This document shows positions 16,693 to 25,724 of a stretch of DNA of 58,693 bases, one piece after another; positions within the stretch are counted from its first letter, which is position 1, and each line of letters opens with the position of its first letter. The notes beneath the pieces are model-generated. The model searched no databases, had not been told where the DNA came from, and saw nothing but the letters and a program-made list of their open reading frames with translations. The position numbers were made by a program, and so were the translations under genes. The stretch is from Burkholderiaceae bacterium (GTDB lineage Bacteria; Pseudomonadota; Gammaproteobacteria; Burkholderiales; Burkholderiaceae_D), in the NCBI GenBank assembly GCA_018882935.1, contig VERA01000008.1:1-58693 (forward strand), given 5' to 3'.

Positions 16693-18726
16693 ATGCACAC
16701 ACTGCTCATTGCTAATCGCGGCGAAATCGTTGTACGGATCGCTCGCAGTGCAAAAGCAATGGGGCTGCAAACAGTTGCTGTGTTTTCCGAGGCTGACCAT
16801 GATGCGCCGTACCTGTCGCACTGTGATCACGCGGTAGCGATTGGTGGTAGCAGCGCCGCTGATAGCTATCTCAGCATTGAAAAAATACTGCGCGCTGCAC
16901 AAGCAAGCGGTGCAGATAGCATTCACCCCGGATATGGGTTTTTATCTGAAAACCCGGAATTTGCTGAGGCTGTTATTCATGCTGGCTTGGTCTGGGTAGG
17001 GCCGTCGGTCGCTGCGATGCGCATCATGGCCGATAAAGCGCAAGCCAGAGCGCAGGCAAAACGCTGCGGTATTCCAGTGCTGGCGGGTACCGGGACAGCA
17101 AGCGACGATCTGCAAAAATTAGTCCATGATGCGGAAGCACTCGGCTGGCCAATCATGATCAAAGCCAGCGCCGGCGGCGGCGGCCGTGGCATACGCCTTG
17201 TACAAGAGCGCAGCGAATTACAGCGCGCACTTGAGGGGGCGCATCAGGAAGCCAAAGCGGCATTTGGTGACGGTAGATTATTACTCGAACGTGCGCTGCT
17301 ATCACCACGCCATATCGAAATTCAAATTATGGCTGATGCACACGGCCGGATAATTCATCTGGGTGAGCGCGATTGCACAGTACAGCGCCGTCATCAAAAG
17401 CTGATAGAAGAAGCGCCCTCACCCGCAGTGAACCCGGCATTACGCCGGCAACTGGGCGATGCCGCGCTGGCGCTTGCACATAGCGTAGGCTATGTCGGTC
17501 TAGGTACAGTCGAATTTTTACTCGATACCGCAAGTACACAGGATTCGGCGTTTTTCTTCATCGAAATGAACACGCGGCTGCAAGTGGAGCATCCGGTAAC
17601 TGAGGCGCTGGTTGCAGAAGACTTGGTACGCTGGCAGCTGCGAATCGCAGCGGGAGAATCACTGACGCTCGAGCAAGATGCCATGCTCGAGCGCTTCGAG
17701 CAGGGAGGCCATGCGATTGAGGCGCGTCTGTGCGCCGAAGACCCCGCTAAAGATCACTTACCGCAAAGCGACAAACTGCGCTACTGGCTACCCGCGCCTG
17801 AGCTGCGTTGTGATGCAGCCTTGGTATCAGGGCAATGGGTCAGCCCCAACTATGACTCCATGCTGGCCAAGCTGATTTCGCATGCGCCAACGCGTGACCG
17901 CGCCATTCAGCAACTGGCCGATGGGCTTGACCGCACCGTATGCCTTGGTTTGGTCAATAACCGCGGGTACTTGGCTCAGGTACTGCGCAGCGCCACTTTC
18001 AATAGCGGGGTATTTGATACCACACTGCTACATGCAAGCGATGCATTTAAGCTAGCCGCTACACCACCCATGCTACCGGCACTGGCTGCGCTGATTATTG
18101 GCTGTCTGCCACGCGATGGCATGCGTGATTGTCCCGATTCATGGTGGAACTGGCGAAGCAGTGGCCACTTCAGCACGACTGTGCCTCTAGGCATTGATGA
18201 TAATCGTCAATCGCTGCAAGTCACTGTGGCAGGCGATACCTTCACCATCATCCACGGCGCACGAAAATTTTCTATTGATACCCTGCAGGTGTTGATGGAG
18301 CCATCTGCAGATCAAACATCGCTATTACGCACCACGTTGCCTGTATATGTTGAAGGCAGGGGAAGTATCCAATGCCGTATCGATGGCAAGCCTATCAAGG
18401 TTTTTTTTAGCTGGGCCGGGGATACATTCTGGCTGCAATATCACGACACGCAGGCACGCTTTATTGATCAGCGCCTGCAATCATCGGCGGCACAAACATC
18501 GCATGCGGGTAATACGATTCGAGCGCCGATGCACGGTCGAATTAGTCAGATCTGTGTGCAAGATAACGGCTCGGTGAGCAACGGTCAGCTAGTCGTGATT
18601 ATGGAAGCCATGAAAATGGAACATCATCTGCTGGCGCCTTCCGATGCGCAGATCGAACACGTCCGGGTGCGCATCGGTGATCAAGTAAGCAGCGGGCAGG
18701 TGCTGATCACGCTTCAATTGCCGTAA
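16693..18726 (+). CDS. Biotin-dependent acyl-CoA carboxylase, alpha (biotin carboxylase-BCCP) subunit, AtuF/LiuD-like
   Basis: 677 residues. Biotin carboxylase occupies about 1-445: LIANRGEIVVRIARSAK at the start, ATP-grasp glycine loop SAGGGGRGIR near 160, and FIEMNTRLQVEHPVTE. A middle linking domain follows. The C-terminal biotin carboxyl carrier domain has the biotinylation motif EAMKM with the target lysine at 641. It carboxylates its own biotin with ATP and bicarbonate and passes CO2 to the beta subunit. It is the last gene of the plus-strand run; 28 bp further on it meets the convergent HAAT system 2 operon. No clear ribosome site precedes the ATG. Confidence 0.9.
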   Translation: MHTLLIANRGEIVVRIARSAKAMGLQTVAVFSEADHDAPYLSHCDHAVAIGGSSAADSYLSIEKILRAAQASGADSIHPGYGFLSENPEFAEAVIHAGLVWVGPSVAAMRIMADKAQARAQAKRCGIPVLAGTGTASDDLQKLVHDAEALGWPIMIKASAGGGGRGIRLVQERSELQRALEGAHQEAKAAFGDGRLLLERALLSPRHIEIQIMADAHGRIIHLGERDCTVQRRHQKLIEEAPSPAVNPALRRQLGDAALALAHSVGYVGLGTVEFLLDTASTQDSAFFFIEMNTRLQVEHPVTEALVAEDLVRWQLRIAAGESLTLEQDAMLERFEQGGHAIEARLCAEDPAKDHLPQSDKLRYWLPAPELRCDAALVSGQWVSPNYDSMLAKLISHAPTRDRAIQQLADGLDRTVCLGLVNNRGYLAQVLRSATFNSGVFDTTLLHASDAFKLAATPPMLPALAALIIGCLPRDGMRDCPDSWWNWRSSGHFSTTVPLGIDDNRQSLQVTVAGDTFTIIHGARKFSIDTLQVLMEPSADQTSLLRTTLPVYVEGRGSIQCRIDGKPIKVFFSWAGDTFWLQYHDTQARFIDQRLQSSAAQTSHAGNTIRAPMHGRISQICVQDNGSVSNGQLVVIMEAMKMEHHLLAPSDAQIEHVRVRIGDQVSSGQVLITLQLP

Positions 18727-18754
18727 TCGCGACTAGATCTGACAGTGACCCGCT

Positions 18755-20050
18755 TTATTCGAAATAGCCGGAAATAATCTTCCACTTCCCATCTTGTATT
18801 TGCGACAGCCGCGAGCGGTTGGAGCTCAGACGCTGGGTCGGTGTAAATTTTCCTTCCGGGCTACCGAAAATATCCGTCGGCAGCGTCGTGGTATCCATCG
18901 CCTTGATGAAGCTGTCAGTCGTCAGATTGGGACCCGCCTTTTGCGCACCGCGGATGAAGGCATCCACAATAATATAGCCATAGACCGAGAACACGGTCGG
19001 ATCATCCGTAAACCGGGTCTTGTATTTATTTGCCCAGGTAGCGATTGGCTTCGAGGCCTCATCCAGATAAGGATGCGGCACGGTCATGGTGGCGTACATA
19101 CCCTCTGTCGCCTTGCCGCCCAGCTTGTGAATCAGATCGGTATATGCCGCGCTTGATCCAATGAATAACGGGTTGAAGCCATTTTTACGCGCCTCGGCAA
19201 TGGTGCCAACCGTCTCGCGAATAATGGTACCCAGCACGACCATTTCACAGCCTGCCGACTTCATTCGCGCTACCTGCGAAGAAAAATCCGTAGCGCCGCG
19301 TTTGAAGCTGGTTTTTTCGGCGAATTCCATATTCATGGTCTTCAGTGCAGACTCCGCACCGCGCAATACCTCCAACCCAAATTCATCATCCTGATGAATC
19401 ACGCAGACCTTGGTCAACTTTTTTTCTTTGATAAGAATAGGCAAGGCTGAACGCATCTGATCATAATAGGTAGCGAAGTTAGCGTATTTGAGCCGGTTGA
19501 GTGGCTCATACATCTCGCGCGCCGCAGTCACCGGCATGAAGTTAACAATATTCTTGTCAAACAAAACCGGCATGGCCGCATTATTTTGTGCCGTGCCGAT
19601 ATGCGCCAGCATCATGAATATCTTGTCCTGGTTGACCAATTTTTGCGCCGCAAGCACTGCGCGCTTGGGGTCATAGCCGGAATCTTCAGTCACAAGCCGG
19701 AGCTTCCGACCATTGACGCCACCTTGCTCGTTGATCTCATCCATGCGCATCTGCATGCCGTTGCGAACCGCCTTGCCATAGCCCGCTAACGGGCCCGACA
19801 AATCTTGTATGGTGCCAATCAAGATTTCATTACTACTGACACCTTGGTCTGCTATCGCCGAGCCTGCGCCGAACGCCAAGGCAGCAGATAGCCATAGCAT
19901 CTTGAGCCATCCATGCGCTGAATCGTGCTTGGCGCGTGTAGCTGTCATCACTGCTGCTTGGGCAGAAGCTTGGGTGGTGGCGAGCGTAACAGCGTGAGTC
20001 GCTGTCGGTACCGTCACTTGCTTGAATATTTTTTTAGTGAGCATGTTCAT
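18755..20050 (-). CDS. HAAT-family substrate-binding protein (system 2)
   Basis: 431 residues, with GGAGGAGATAAA directly before the ATG, which fixes the start. The N-terminus is odd: about 48 residues of Thr/Ala-rich sequence come before a signal-like core (LWLSAALAFGAG, cleavage after AIA). Initiation at an internal Met (residue 35 or 50) would give a normal signal peptide, but neither has a ribosome site. The mature protein is a type-I periplasmic binding protein: EILIGTIQDLSGPLAGYGKA and CVIHQDDEFGLEVLRG. It is the last gene of the operon, after the acyl-CoA synthetase gene, so the cargo is probably a carboxylic acid. Confidence 0.87.
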   Translation of the reverse strand: MNMLTKKIFKQVTVPTATHAVTLATTQASAQAAVMTATRAKHDSAHGWLKMLWLSAALAFGAGSAIADQGVSSNEILIGTIQDLSGPLAGYGKAVRNGMQMRMDEINEQGGVNGRKLRLVTEDSGYDPKRAVLAAQKLVNQDKIFMMLAHIGTAQNNAAMPVLFDKNIVNFMPVTAAREMYEPLNRLKYANFATYYDQMRSALPILIKEKKLTKVCVIHQDDEFGLEVLRGAESALKTMNMEFAEKTSFKRGATDFSSQVARMKSAGCEMVVLGTIIRETVGTIAEARKNGFNPLFIGSSAAYTDLIHKLGGKATEGMYATMTVPHPYLDEASKPIATWANKYKTRFTDDPTVFSVYGYIIVDAFIRGAQKAGPNLTTDSFIKAMDTTTLPTDIFGSPEGKFTPTQRLSSNRSRLSQIQDGKWKIISGYFE

Positions 20051-20095
20051 TTTATCTCCTCCCGTTCCAGTAAATTTTTGTTCTATCGCGCTTAT

Positions 20096-21955
20096 CTACT
20101 GCTGATACATGGCATTGATCAGATCCTGGTACTTGGTCTCGACGAATTTACGCTTCAGCTTCATTGTAGGCGTGAGTTCATCATCTTCGGCGGTAAGCTG
20201 CGTCTCGAGTAACCGAAAATACTTGATTTGCTCTACCCGTGCAAATTTAGTGTTCACCTTATCAATTTCTTTTTGAATAAGTAATTGCACCTCGGCGGTT
20301 CGGGTCAGGCTCGCATAATTCGAGAACGGCACATCATGGTCTTGTGCAAATTTTTCGACATTTTCATGATCAATCATCACAATCGCTGTCAAATACGGCC
20401 GCTGATCACCAATTACCACCGCATCGGTCACATACGGTGAAAACTTCAGCTCGTTTTCCCACTCGCTCGGAGTGATATTTTTACCGCCTGCCGTGATGAT
20501 GATGTCTTTCATGCGGTCGGTGATACGAAAGTAGCCGGCATCATCAACACCGCCCACATCGCCGGTATGCAACCAGCCATTCGCATCGATAGTTTCAGCG
20601 GTCTTGTCGGGTTGATTAAGATAGCCCATGAACACATTTGGCCCGCGTATCAGCAGCTCCTGGGTTTCAGGATCAACCATCACCTCATTATGATGGCAGG
20701 CTTTACCGATCGAGCCCAACAAGATGCGATCAGCCGGCATGAAGGTCGACGCACCGCCGGATTCAGTCTGCCCCCAAATCTCCAGCATGGGAATCCCCAG
20801 CGCCAGATACCAGCGCACTAAGTCGGGTGAAATCGGCGCAGCGCCTGTACCCAAAAAGCGGGCGCGGTGTATGCCGATCATGCGCCGCACATTATTCAGT
20901 GCCACCAGCTTGGCGACTGTGAAGGCCAGCTTAAGCCACACCGGTACGGCTTTGCCCTGCAGCACATGCTGCGCCACGGCCTGCCCGCATGACAAACTCA
21001 AGCGATACACCGCCTGCTGCAAAGCGCCAGCCTCGGCAATGGCGATGGTCACCGCTGAATAAAATTTTTCCCAGACGCGCGGCACTGCAAAGAACACCGT
21101 CGGCGCGATCTCGCGCACATTTTCCGGTACGGTATCGGGGTTCTCGACAAAGTTCAGGGTCGAGCCGGTATAAATACAAGCGTACATGCCACCGAGCCGC
21201 TCAGCCACATGACACAGCGGCAAGAACAACATGCGCTCGTCTTGCTCACCCTGCGCCAGATATTGGCTAAAGCCACGCACTGAGTACACCATGCCGGCGT
21301 GGCTGTGCATCGCGCCCTTGGGCCGGCCGGTCGTACCGGAGGTGTAAATCAAAATCGCCAGATCATTTGGCTGACGGCTAATACGACGCGCCTCGAATAC
21401 GCCGGGATTATCTCGGTCATATTGCTCGCCCAGCGCGCGTAATTGCTCAAGACTGAGCACCATCGGGTCGGTAAAACGATTCAGACCCTCGGTATCAAGC
21501 AGTATGATGAGCGATAAATTCGGCAACTGCGGTCGGGCGAGCAAGGCTTTATCGAGCTGCTCTTCATCTTCGACAAACAGTACCCGGGTCACTGAGTCTT
21601 CGCACAAATATTGCACCTGTGCGACCGAATCGGTGGGGTAGATACCGTTTGAAATGCCACCGGCTGACAGTACCGCCATATCAGCAAGCACCCACTCGAG
21701 CCGCGTGTTGGAAAGTATCGAGGCGCAGTCACCCACCGCAAAACCTTTCGCGACCAGACCCATCGTCAGCTGCCGCACGAACAGGCCGGTTTGATCCCAG
21801 GACCAGCTCTGCCAGATACCGAATTTTTTCTCACGCATCATGCGTTTCGGGCCACGCGCCTGCACCGCATTCCAGAATATGTCGGTGATAGTCTCGCCCG
21901 CCATCTGGATATCACTACGCGGCTGCAGCCTGCTGGTGTCCCATAAAACACTCAT
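20096..21955 (-). CDS. AMP-forming long-chain-type acyl-CoA synthetase
   Basis: 619 residues, typical of FadD15/long-chain AMP-binding ligases. The AMP motif YTSGTTGRPKG is at 204-214, GQTESGG marks the adenylate-binding region, and GWLHTGDVG and DRMKDIIITAGGKNI form the hinge region. It converts a free carboxylic acid, ATP and CoA to acyl-CoA, AMP and PPi. It lies between the ABC genes and the binding-protein gene on the same strand (3 bp after livF, 45 bp before the binding protein), linking import and activation. It is the only CoA ligase in the window, so it is the natural AtuH-type activator for the carboxylase pathway encoded nearby. Confidence 0.9.
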   Translation of the reverse strand: MSVLWDTSRLQPRSDIQMAGETITDIFWNAVQARGPKRMMREKKFGIWQSWSWDQTGLFVRQLTMGLVAKGFAVGDCASILSNTRLEWVLADMAVLSAGGISNGIYPTDSVAQVQYLCEDSVTRVLFVEDEEQLDKALLARPQLPNLSLIILLDTEGLNRFTDPMVLSLEQLRALGEQYDRDNPGVFEARRISRQPNDLAILIYTSGTTGRPKGAMHSHAGMVYSVRGFSQYLAQGEQDERMLFLPLCHVAERLGGMYACIYTGSTLNFVENPDTVPENVREIAPTVFFAVPRVWEKFYSAVTIAIAEAGALQQAVYRLSLSCGQAVAQHVLQGKAVPVWLKLAFTVAKLVALNNVRRMIGIHRARFLGTGAAPISPDLVRWYLALGIPMLEIWGQTESGGASTFMPADRILLGSIGKACHHNEVMVDPETQELLIRGPNVFMGYLNQPDKTAETIDANGWLHTGDVGGVDDAGYFRITDRMKDIIITAGGKNITPSEWENELKFSPYVTDAVVIGDQRPYLTAIVMIDHENVEKFAQDHDVPFSNYASLTRTAEVQLLIQKEIDKVNTKFARVEQIKYFRLLETQLTAEDDELTPTMKLKRKFVETKYQDLINAMYQQ

Positions 21956-21958
21956 GCA

Positions 21959-22732
21959 TTATCTCCAGGTTTTTTTCTTTTTCCAGCGCTGCTCATCACG
22001 CACGGTTGCTTCTTTCAGCCCTAAATAAAATTCCTTGATGTCGTCATTTTGACGTAGACGGGCGCAGCTATCTTCCATGACGATGCGCCCTGATTCAAGC
22101 ACATAGCCATAATCTGCCACGTGCAGCGCCATATTGGCGTTTTGCTCAACCAATAAAATAGAGGTGCCACGATCGCGATTAATACGAAGCACGATGCTGA
22201 AAATTTCCTGAGTGAGTTTGGGCGAAAGACCAAGGCTAGGCTCATCCAATAAAATAAGCTCAGGCTTGGCCAGCAGAGCCCGCGCAATCGCCAGCATTTG
22301 CTGTTGACCGCCCGATAGCAAACCTGCCGATTGCATTGCGCGCTCGCGCAGCACAGGAAAATACTGGTACGCCAGCTCGATATCACGCGCGATACCGTCT
22401 TTGTCCTGGCGCGTATAAGCACCCATGATCAGGTTATCGCGTACCGACAGCAACGGAAATACTTCCCGCCCTTCGGGTACTTGCACCAGACCCCGCCGCA
22501 CAATATTCGAAGGGTCAAGCGCGGTGATATTGTCACCCTTGAAGAAAATCGTGCCCTTGCGCGGATCGATAATGCCCGAGATGGTTTTCAGCACCGTAGA
22601 CTTACCTGCCCCGTTCGGACCAAGCAGCGCAACAATCTGACCGCCAGGTACCGACAAGCTGACTCCACGCAGCGCACGCACCGGCCCGTATGCGCTCTCT
22701 ACATTACTTAGCTGGAGTACCGGCGCGCTCAT
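21959..22732 (-). CDS. HAAT ABC ATPase LivF-type (system 2)
   Basis: 257 residues from ATG 22732. A longer frame starts upstream but would run back into livG. Walker A is GPNGAGKST, the LivF-specific VPEGREVFPLLSVRDN is present, the signature is LSGGQQQ and Walker B is LILLDEP. The C-terminus carries a basic KKKK tail not needed for the fold. The start lies 4 bp after the livG stop, and the acyl-CoA synthetase gene begins 3 bp after its own stop, so the whole set is one transcript. Confidence 0.9.
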   Translation of the reverse strand: MSAPVLQLSNVESAYGPVRALRGVSLSVPGGQIVALLGPNGAGKSTVLKTISGIIDPRKGTIFFKGDNITALDPSNIVRRGLVQVPEGREVFPLLSVRDNLIMGAYTRQDKDGIARDIELAYQYFPVLRERAMQSAGLLSGGQQQMLAIARALLAKPELILLDEPSLGLSPKLTQEIFSIVLRINRDRGTSILLVEQNANMALHVADYGYVLESGRIVMEDSCARLRQNDDIKEFYLGLKEATVRDEQRWKKKKTWR

Positions 22733-22736
22733 CTGG

Positions 22737-23552
22737 CTAGGACCCCGCAGGCGCAAGGCCTGATTGATCGCGTTGAATATCTTCCAAGCCACCGCCCAGA
22801 TAAGCCTCGATCACAGCGGGGTGCGACTGCACCTCAGCTGGGGCACCAATCGCGAGCACTTCACCTTGATTCATCGCCAGCACACGATCACTAACCTTCG
22901 ACACCAAGCTCATGTCATGCTCAACCATCAGCACAGTGATACCAAGATCTTTTTGGATATCCTGAATCCAGAACGCCATATCGGCAGTTTCTTCTACATT
23001 CAAACCCGACGATGGCTCGTCAAGCAATAGCAATTTAGGTTCAGTACACAGCGCACGGCCTAATTCAACAATCTTTCGTATCCCGTACGGCAAACCGGCA
23101 ACCGCGGTATCGCGATAATGCTGCAAATCCAGAAAATCGATCACCTCTTCGACTTTTCTTCGGGTATCGATTTCTTCTTGCCGCACGCTCGACGAAAACA
23201 TCATGTGATGCCAGAAGCCAGTACGGCGGTGAACATGCCGCCCGACCAGCAGATTTTGCAATACCGAGGCATGCTCGAACAGCTCGATATTCTGAAAGGT
23301 TCTCGCGATACCCGCCGCCGCTACAGCATGTGCGGGCATGTCACCCAGCTTCATGCCGCGATACTCGATATAACCACTGCTCGGCGTGTACAAACGGCTA
23401 ATCAGATTGAATACGGTCGTTTTGCCGGCCCCATTCGGCCCGATCAAGGTGAACACCTCACCTTCATGCACAGAAAAATTGACCTTGTTCACGGCTAACA
23501 AGCCGCCGAACCTAACGCTGACATCGTGCGCACTAAGCAGGAGCGTGTTCAT
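22737..23552 (-). CDS. HAAT ABC ATPase LivG-type (system 2)
   Basis: 271 residues. Walker A is GPNGAGKTT; the LivG pattern GIARTFQNIELF follows; the signature is degenerate (LPYGIRK), as is common in LivG; Walker B is LLLLDEP. The C-terminus GAPAEVQSHPAVIEAYLGGG is the family tail. The start overlaps the livM stop by four bases (ATGA). It pairs with the LivF protein to drive the LivH/LivM permease. Confidence 0.92.
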   Translation of the reverse strand: MNTLLLSAHDVSVRFGGLLAVNKVNFSVHEGEVFTLIGPNGAGKTTVFNLISRLYTPSSGYIEYRGMKLGDMPAHAVAAAGIARTFQNIELFEHASVLQNLLVGRHVHRRTGFWHHMMFSSSVRQEEIDTRRKVEEVIDFLDLQHYRDTAVAGLPYGIRKIVELGRALCTEPKLLLLDEPSSGLNVEETADMAFWIQDIQKDLGITVLMVEHDMSLVSKVSDRVLAMNQGEVLAIGAPAEVQSHPAVIEAYLGGGLEDIQRDQSGLAPAGS

Positions 23553-24625
23553 TTCAGTCGGTCCGATTTCTGGAAACTTTTCTGGCGCTTGAACATGCCC
23601 TTGCGATAAAACGGGAACAGCTCGAACCAGGTTCGTATTTTTATCCAGCGACCATATAAACCCATAGGCTCGAACATCACAAACGCAATCAGCACCAAGC
23701 CATACACCACCGCCTGCAACCCGGGCGCTTGCGCAACCAACGGCGGCAGGAAATCTTTGGCAAGCGTAATCAGCTGCGGCATAGTGATCAAAAAGATCGC
23801 ACCTAAAAATGCACCATGCACTGACCCTAGCCCACCAATCACCACCATCAACAGCAGATCAATCGATTGCAGAATATTGAATTGATCAGGGCTGATGAAT
23901 TGCATTTTATGTGCGTAAAGCGCACCGCCAACACCGGCCAACGCCGCCGAGATCATGAACGATAGTGTTTTGTAGTAGGCGAGATGAATGCCCATACTCT
24001 GCGCAGAAATCTCGGAATCTCTGATGGCGACAAATGCACGTCCGGTCGAGCTGCGCAGTATGTTCAATACACCGAGCGTGCACAGCACCGTGACAACCAT
24101 GCACACCAAATAGAATTTTTCCGCGTTATCGATTTTCAGGCTGCCGATCACCATAGTCTTGACATGCAAACCTGCATTACCGCCGGTAAGGCTTTCCCAG
24201 CGCGCGAGCACTTCTTCAACAATAAAACCGAATGACAGCGTAGCGATGCCGAGAAAAATACCTCTGACGCGTAATGCCGGCAGGCCTACTACTGCGCCCA
24301 CCAAGGCAGATAGCCCCGCTGCCAGCAGCAGCGTGATCGGGAAAGGCGCGCCGTAGCCCGACATCACGCCCGCAACATAGGCACCCACACCCATAAAGGC
24401 AGCGTTACCAATCGAGAATAAGCCGGTGTAACCGGCCAACAGCATCAGACCCAGGCCGATAATGCTGTAGATCATGACAAACGACAATTGCGCCAGCCAA
24501 TACTCCGGTAGCAGCCAGGGCGCTGCCAGCAGCAGCAGTAATAGCAGCCCATACCAAACCACATGGCCACCATGCTTCGCCAGTTGAATATCTTGCTGAT
24601 AGGTCGTTTTAAAGATAAATCGCAT
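23549..24625 (-). CDS. HAAT ABC permease LivM-type (system 2)
   Basis: 358 residues with eight or more membrane segments. Family motifs: GYTGLFSIGNAAFMGVGAY, ALRVRGIFLGIATLSFGF, DSEISAQSMGI and MFEPMGLYGRW. Unlike system 1, the permease here is not fused to the ATPase. The N-terminus has about 20 polar residues before the first helix. The stop overlaps livG by four bases and the start lies 3 bp after the livH stop. Confidence 0.9.
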   Translation of the reverse strand: MRFIFKTTYQQDIQLAKHGGHVVWYGLLLLLLLAAPWLLPEYWLAQLSFVMIYSIIGLGLMLLAGYTGLFSIGNAAFMGVGAYVAGVMSGYGAPFPITLLLAAGLSALVGAVVGLPALRVRGIFLGIATLSFGFIVEEVLARWESLTGGNAGLHVKTMVIGSLKIDNAEKFYLVCMVVTVLCTLGVLNILRSSTGRAFVAIRDSEISAQSMGIHLAYYKTLSFMISAALAGVGGALYAHKMQFISPDQFNILQSIDLLLMVVIGGLGSVHGAFLGAIFLITMPQLITLAKDFLPPLVAQAPGLQAVVYGLVLIAFVMFEPMGLYGRWIKIRTWFELFPFYRKGMFKRQKSFQKSDRLK

Positions 24626-24628
24626 GCA

Positions 24629-25504
24629 TCACACCTTTTTGCGCAAGTTATCTCCAAACAAACCGTTTGGCTTGATCACCAACATCAGCAGCACCACAAC
24701 ATAAGCCGCCACATCCTTGAAGCCTTCGGGTAGCCAGAATCCTGCCAACGATTCAACCACGCCAATAATGATGCCGCCGACCACCGCACCCGGCAGGCTG
24801 CCGAATCCACCGACCACCGCAGCAGGAAAAGCCTTTAGCCCGATGAAACCCATGTTCACGTGAACAAACGTAATTGGCGCCAGCAAGATTCCGGCGATGG
24901 TGGCAATAACCGCCGCCAATGCCCACACCAAACTGTTCAAGCGCTTGACCGGGATACCCATGTAATACGCCGCAAGCTGGTTCTGTGAAACCGCCTGCAT
25001 CGCAATGCCGATACGGGTGTATTTAAATAAAACATACAGCGCAGCGCACAATAAACCGGTAGCAAGCATCACAATCAGTTGGGTCGCACTCAGCACTAGC
25101 CCGGCCAGATTGAAATTGGCATCGGCATAGGGAACCGGCAAGGTGTGTGTCTCTGTGCCGATATCAGGCACCATGGTGACCAGGCCACGCGCGACATACC
25201 CCACACCAATCGATAGCATCACGATCGCGAACGCCGGCTCGCCGAGCACCGGATGAATGAATACCCGCTCTATCATCCAGCCCATGACCGCCATGACAAT
25301 GGTCGCGGTGATGACTGCACCGGCAAACGACCAGCCCAAATAGCTGGCGCTGCCGAGCGCGGCAAATGCGCCGAGCATCATTAATTCACCTTGCGCAAAG
25401 GTGACTGTCTCGGTAGCTTTGTAAATCAGCACAAAGCCGAGCGCAATCAGGCCATAAATACACCCCTGAGATACGCCGCTTAAAATGACCTGTAATACCT
25501 GCAT
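24629..25504 (-). CDS. HAAT ABC permease LivH-type (system 2)
   Basis: 291 residues from ATG 25504. A TTG 66 bp upstream would add 22 residues, but these do not resemble LivH, which normally begins close to the first helix as here (MQVLQVILSGVSQGCIYGL). Motifs are ALGFVLIYKATETVTFAQGE, the LAAYYMGIPVKRL loop and the end MLVIKPNGLFGDN. It is the first gene of the operon livH-livM-livG-livF-acyl-CoA synthetase-binding protein and is divergent from the AtuA gene, sharing a 220-bp control region. Confidence 0.88.
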   Translation of the reverse strand: MQVLQVILSGVSQGCIYGLIALGFVLIYKATETVTFAQGELMMLGAFAALGSASYLGWSFAGAVITATIVMAVMGWMIERVFIHPVLGEPAFAIVMLSIGVGYVARGLVTMVPDIGTETHTLPVPYADANFNLAGLVLSATQLIVMLATGLLCAALYVLFKYTRIGIAMQAVSQNQLAAYYMGIPVKRLNSLVWALAAVIATIAGILLAPITFVHVNMGFIGLKAFPAAVVGGFGSLPGAVVGGIIIGVVESLAGFWLPEGFKDVAAYVVVLLMLVIKPNGLFGDNLRKKV

Positions 25505-25586
25505 GCGCTTGTCACACAATCCGATGAGAGTGATCTGACCAATGCCGGTGAATCGCACCCGGCTTTTCAACCGAATAATACTCAGC

Positions 25587-25626
25587 TTACACTGCCCATT
25601 GGCAGGTGTAAAAAAATAAAAATAAT
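25587..25626 (+). promoter_or_regulatory. Palindrome overlapping a predicted sigma-70 promoter for the AtuA operon
   Basis: Between the divergent livH and AtuA genes lies a near-perfect palindrome (25587-25611): TTACAC-TGCC, loop CATT, GGCA-G-GTGTAA, with one bulged G. Its right half overlaps the -35 hexamer TTGGCA (25599-25604), followed 16 bp later by AATAAT (25621-25626), a good sigma-70 pair reading toward AtuA. A repressor on the palindrome would block this promoter and could act on livH too. No regulator gene is adjacent. The binding role is inferred. Confidence 0.5.
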
Positions 25627-25724
25627 CAGAAAGGCAACTTCATGCGTCGTCATCACATGCCCCACCGGGCACCCTATCTGAAGCGATTTTTATGCGGCGC
25701 GAGTGAAGTCCGAGATAGATAACG

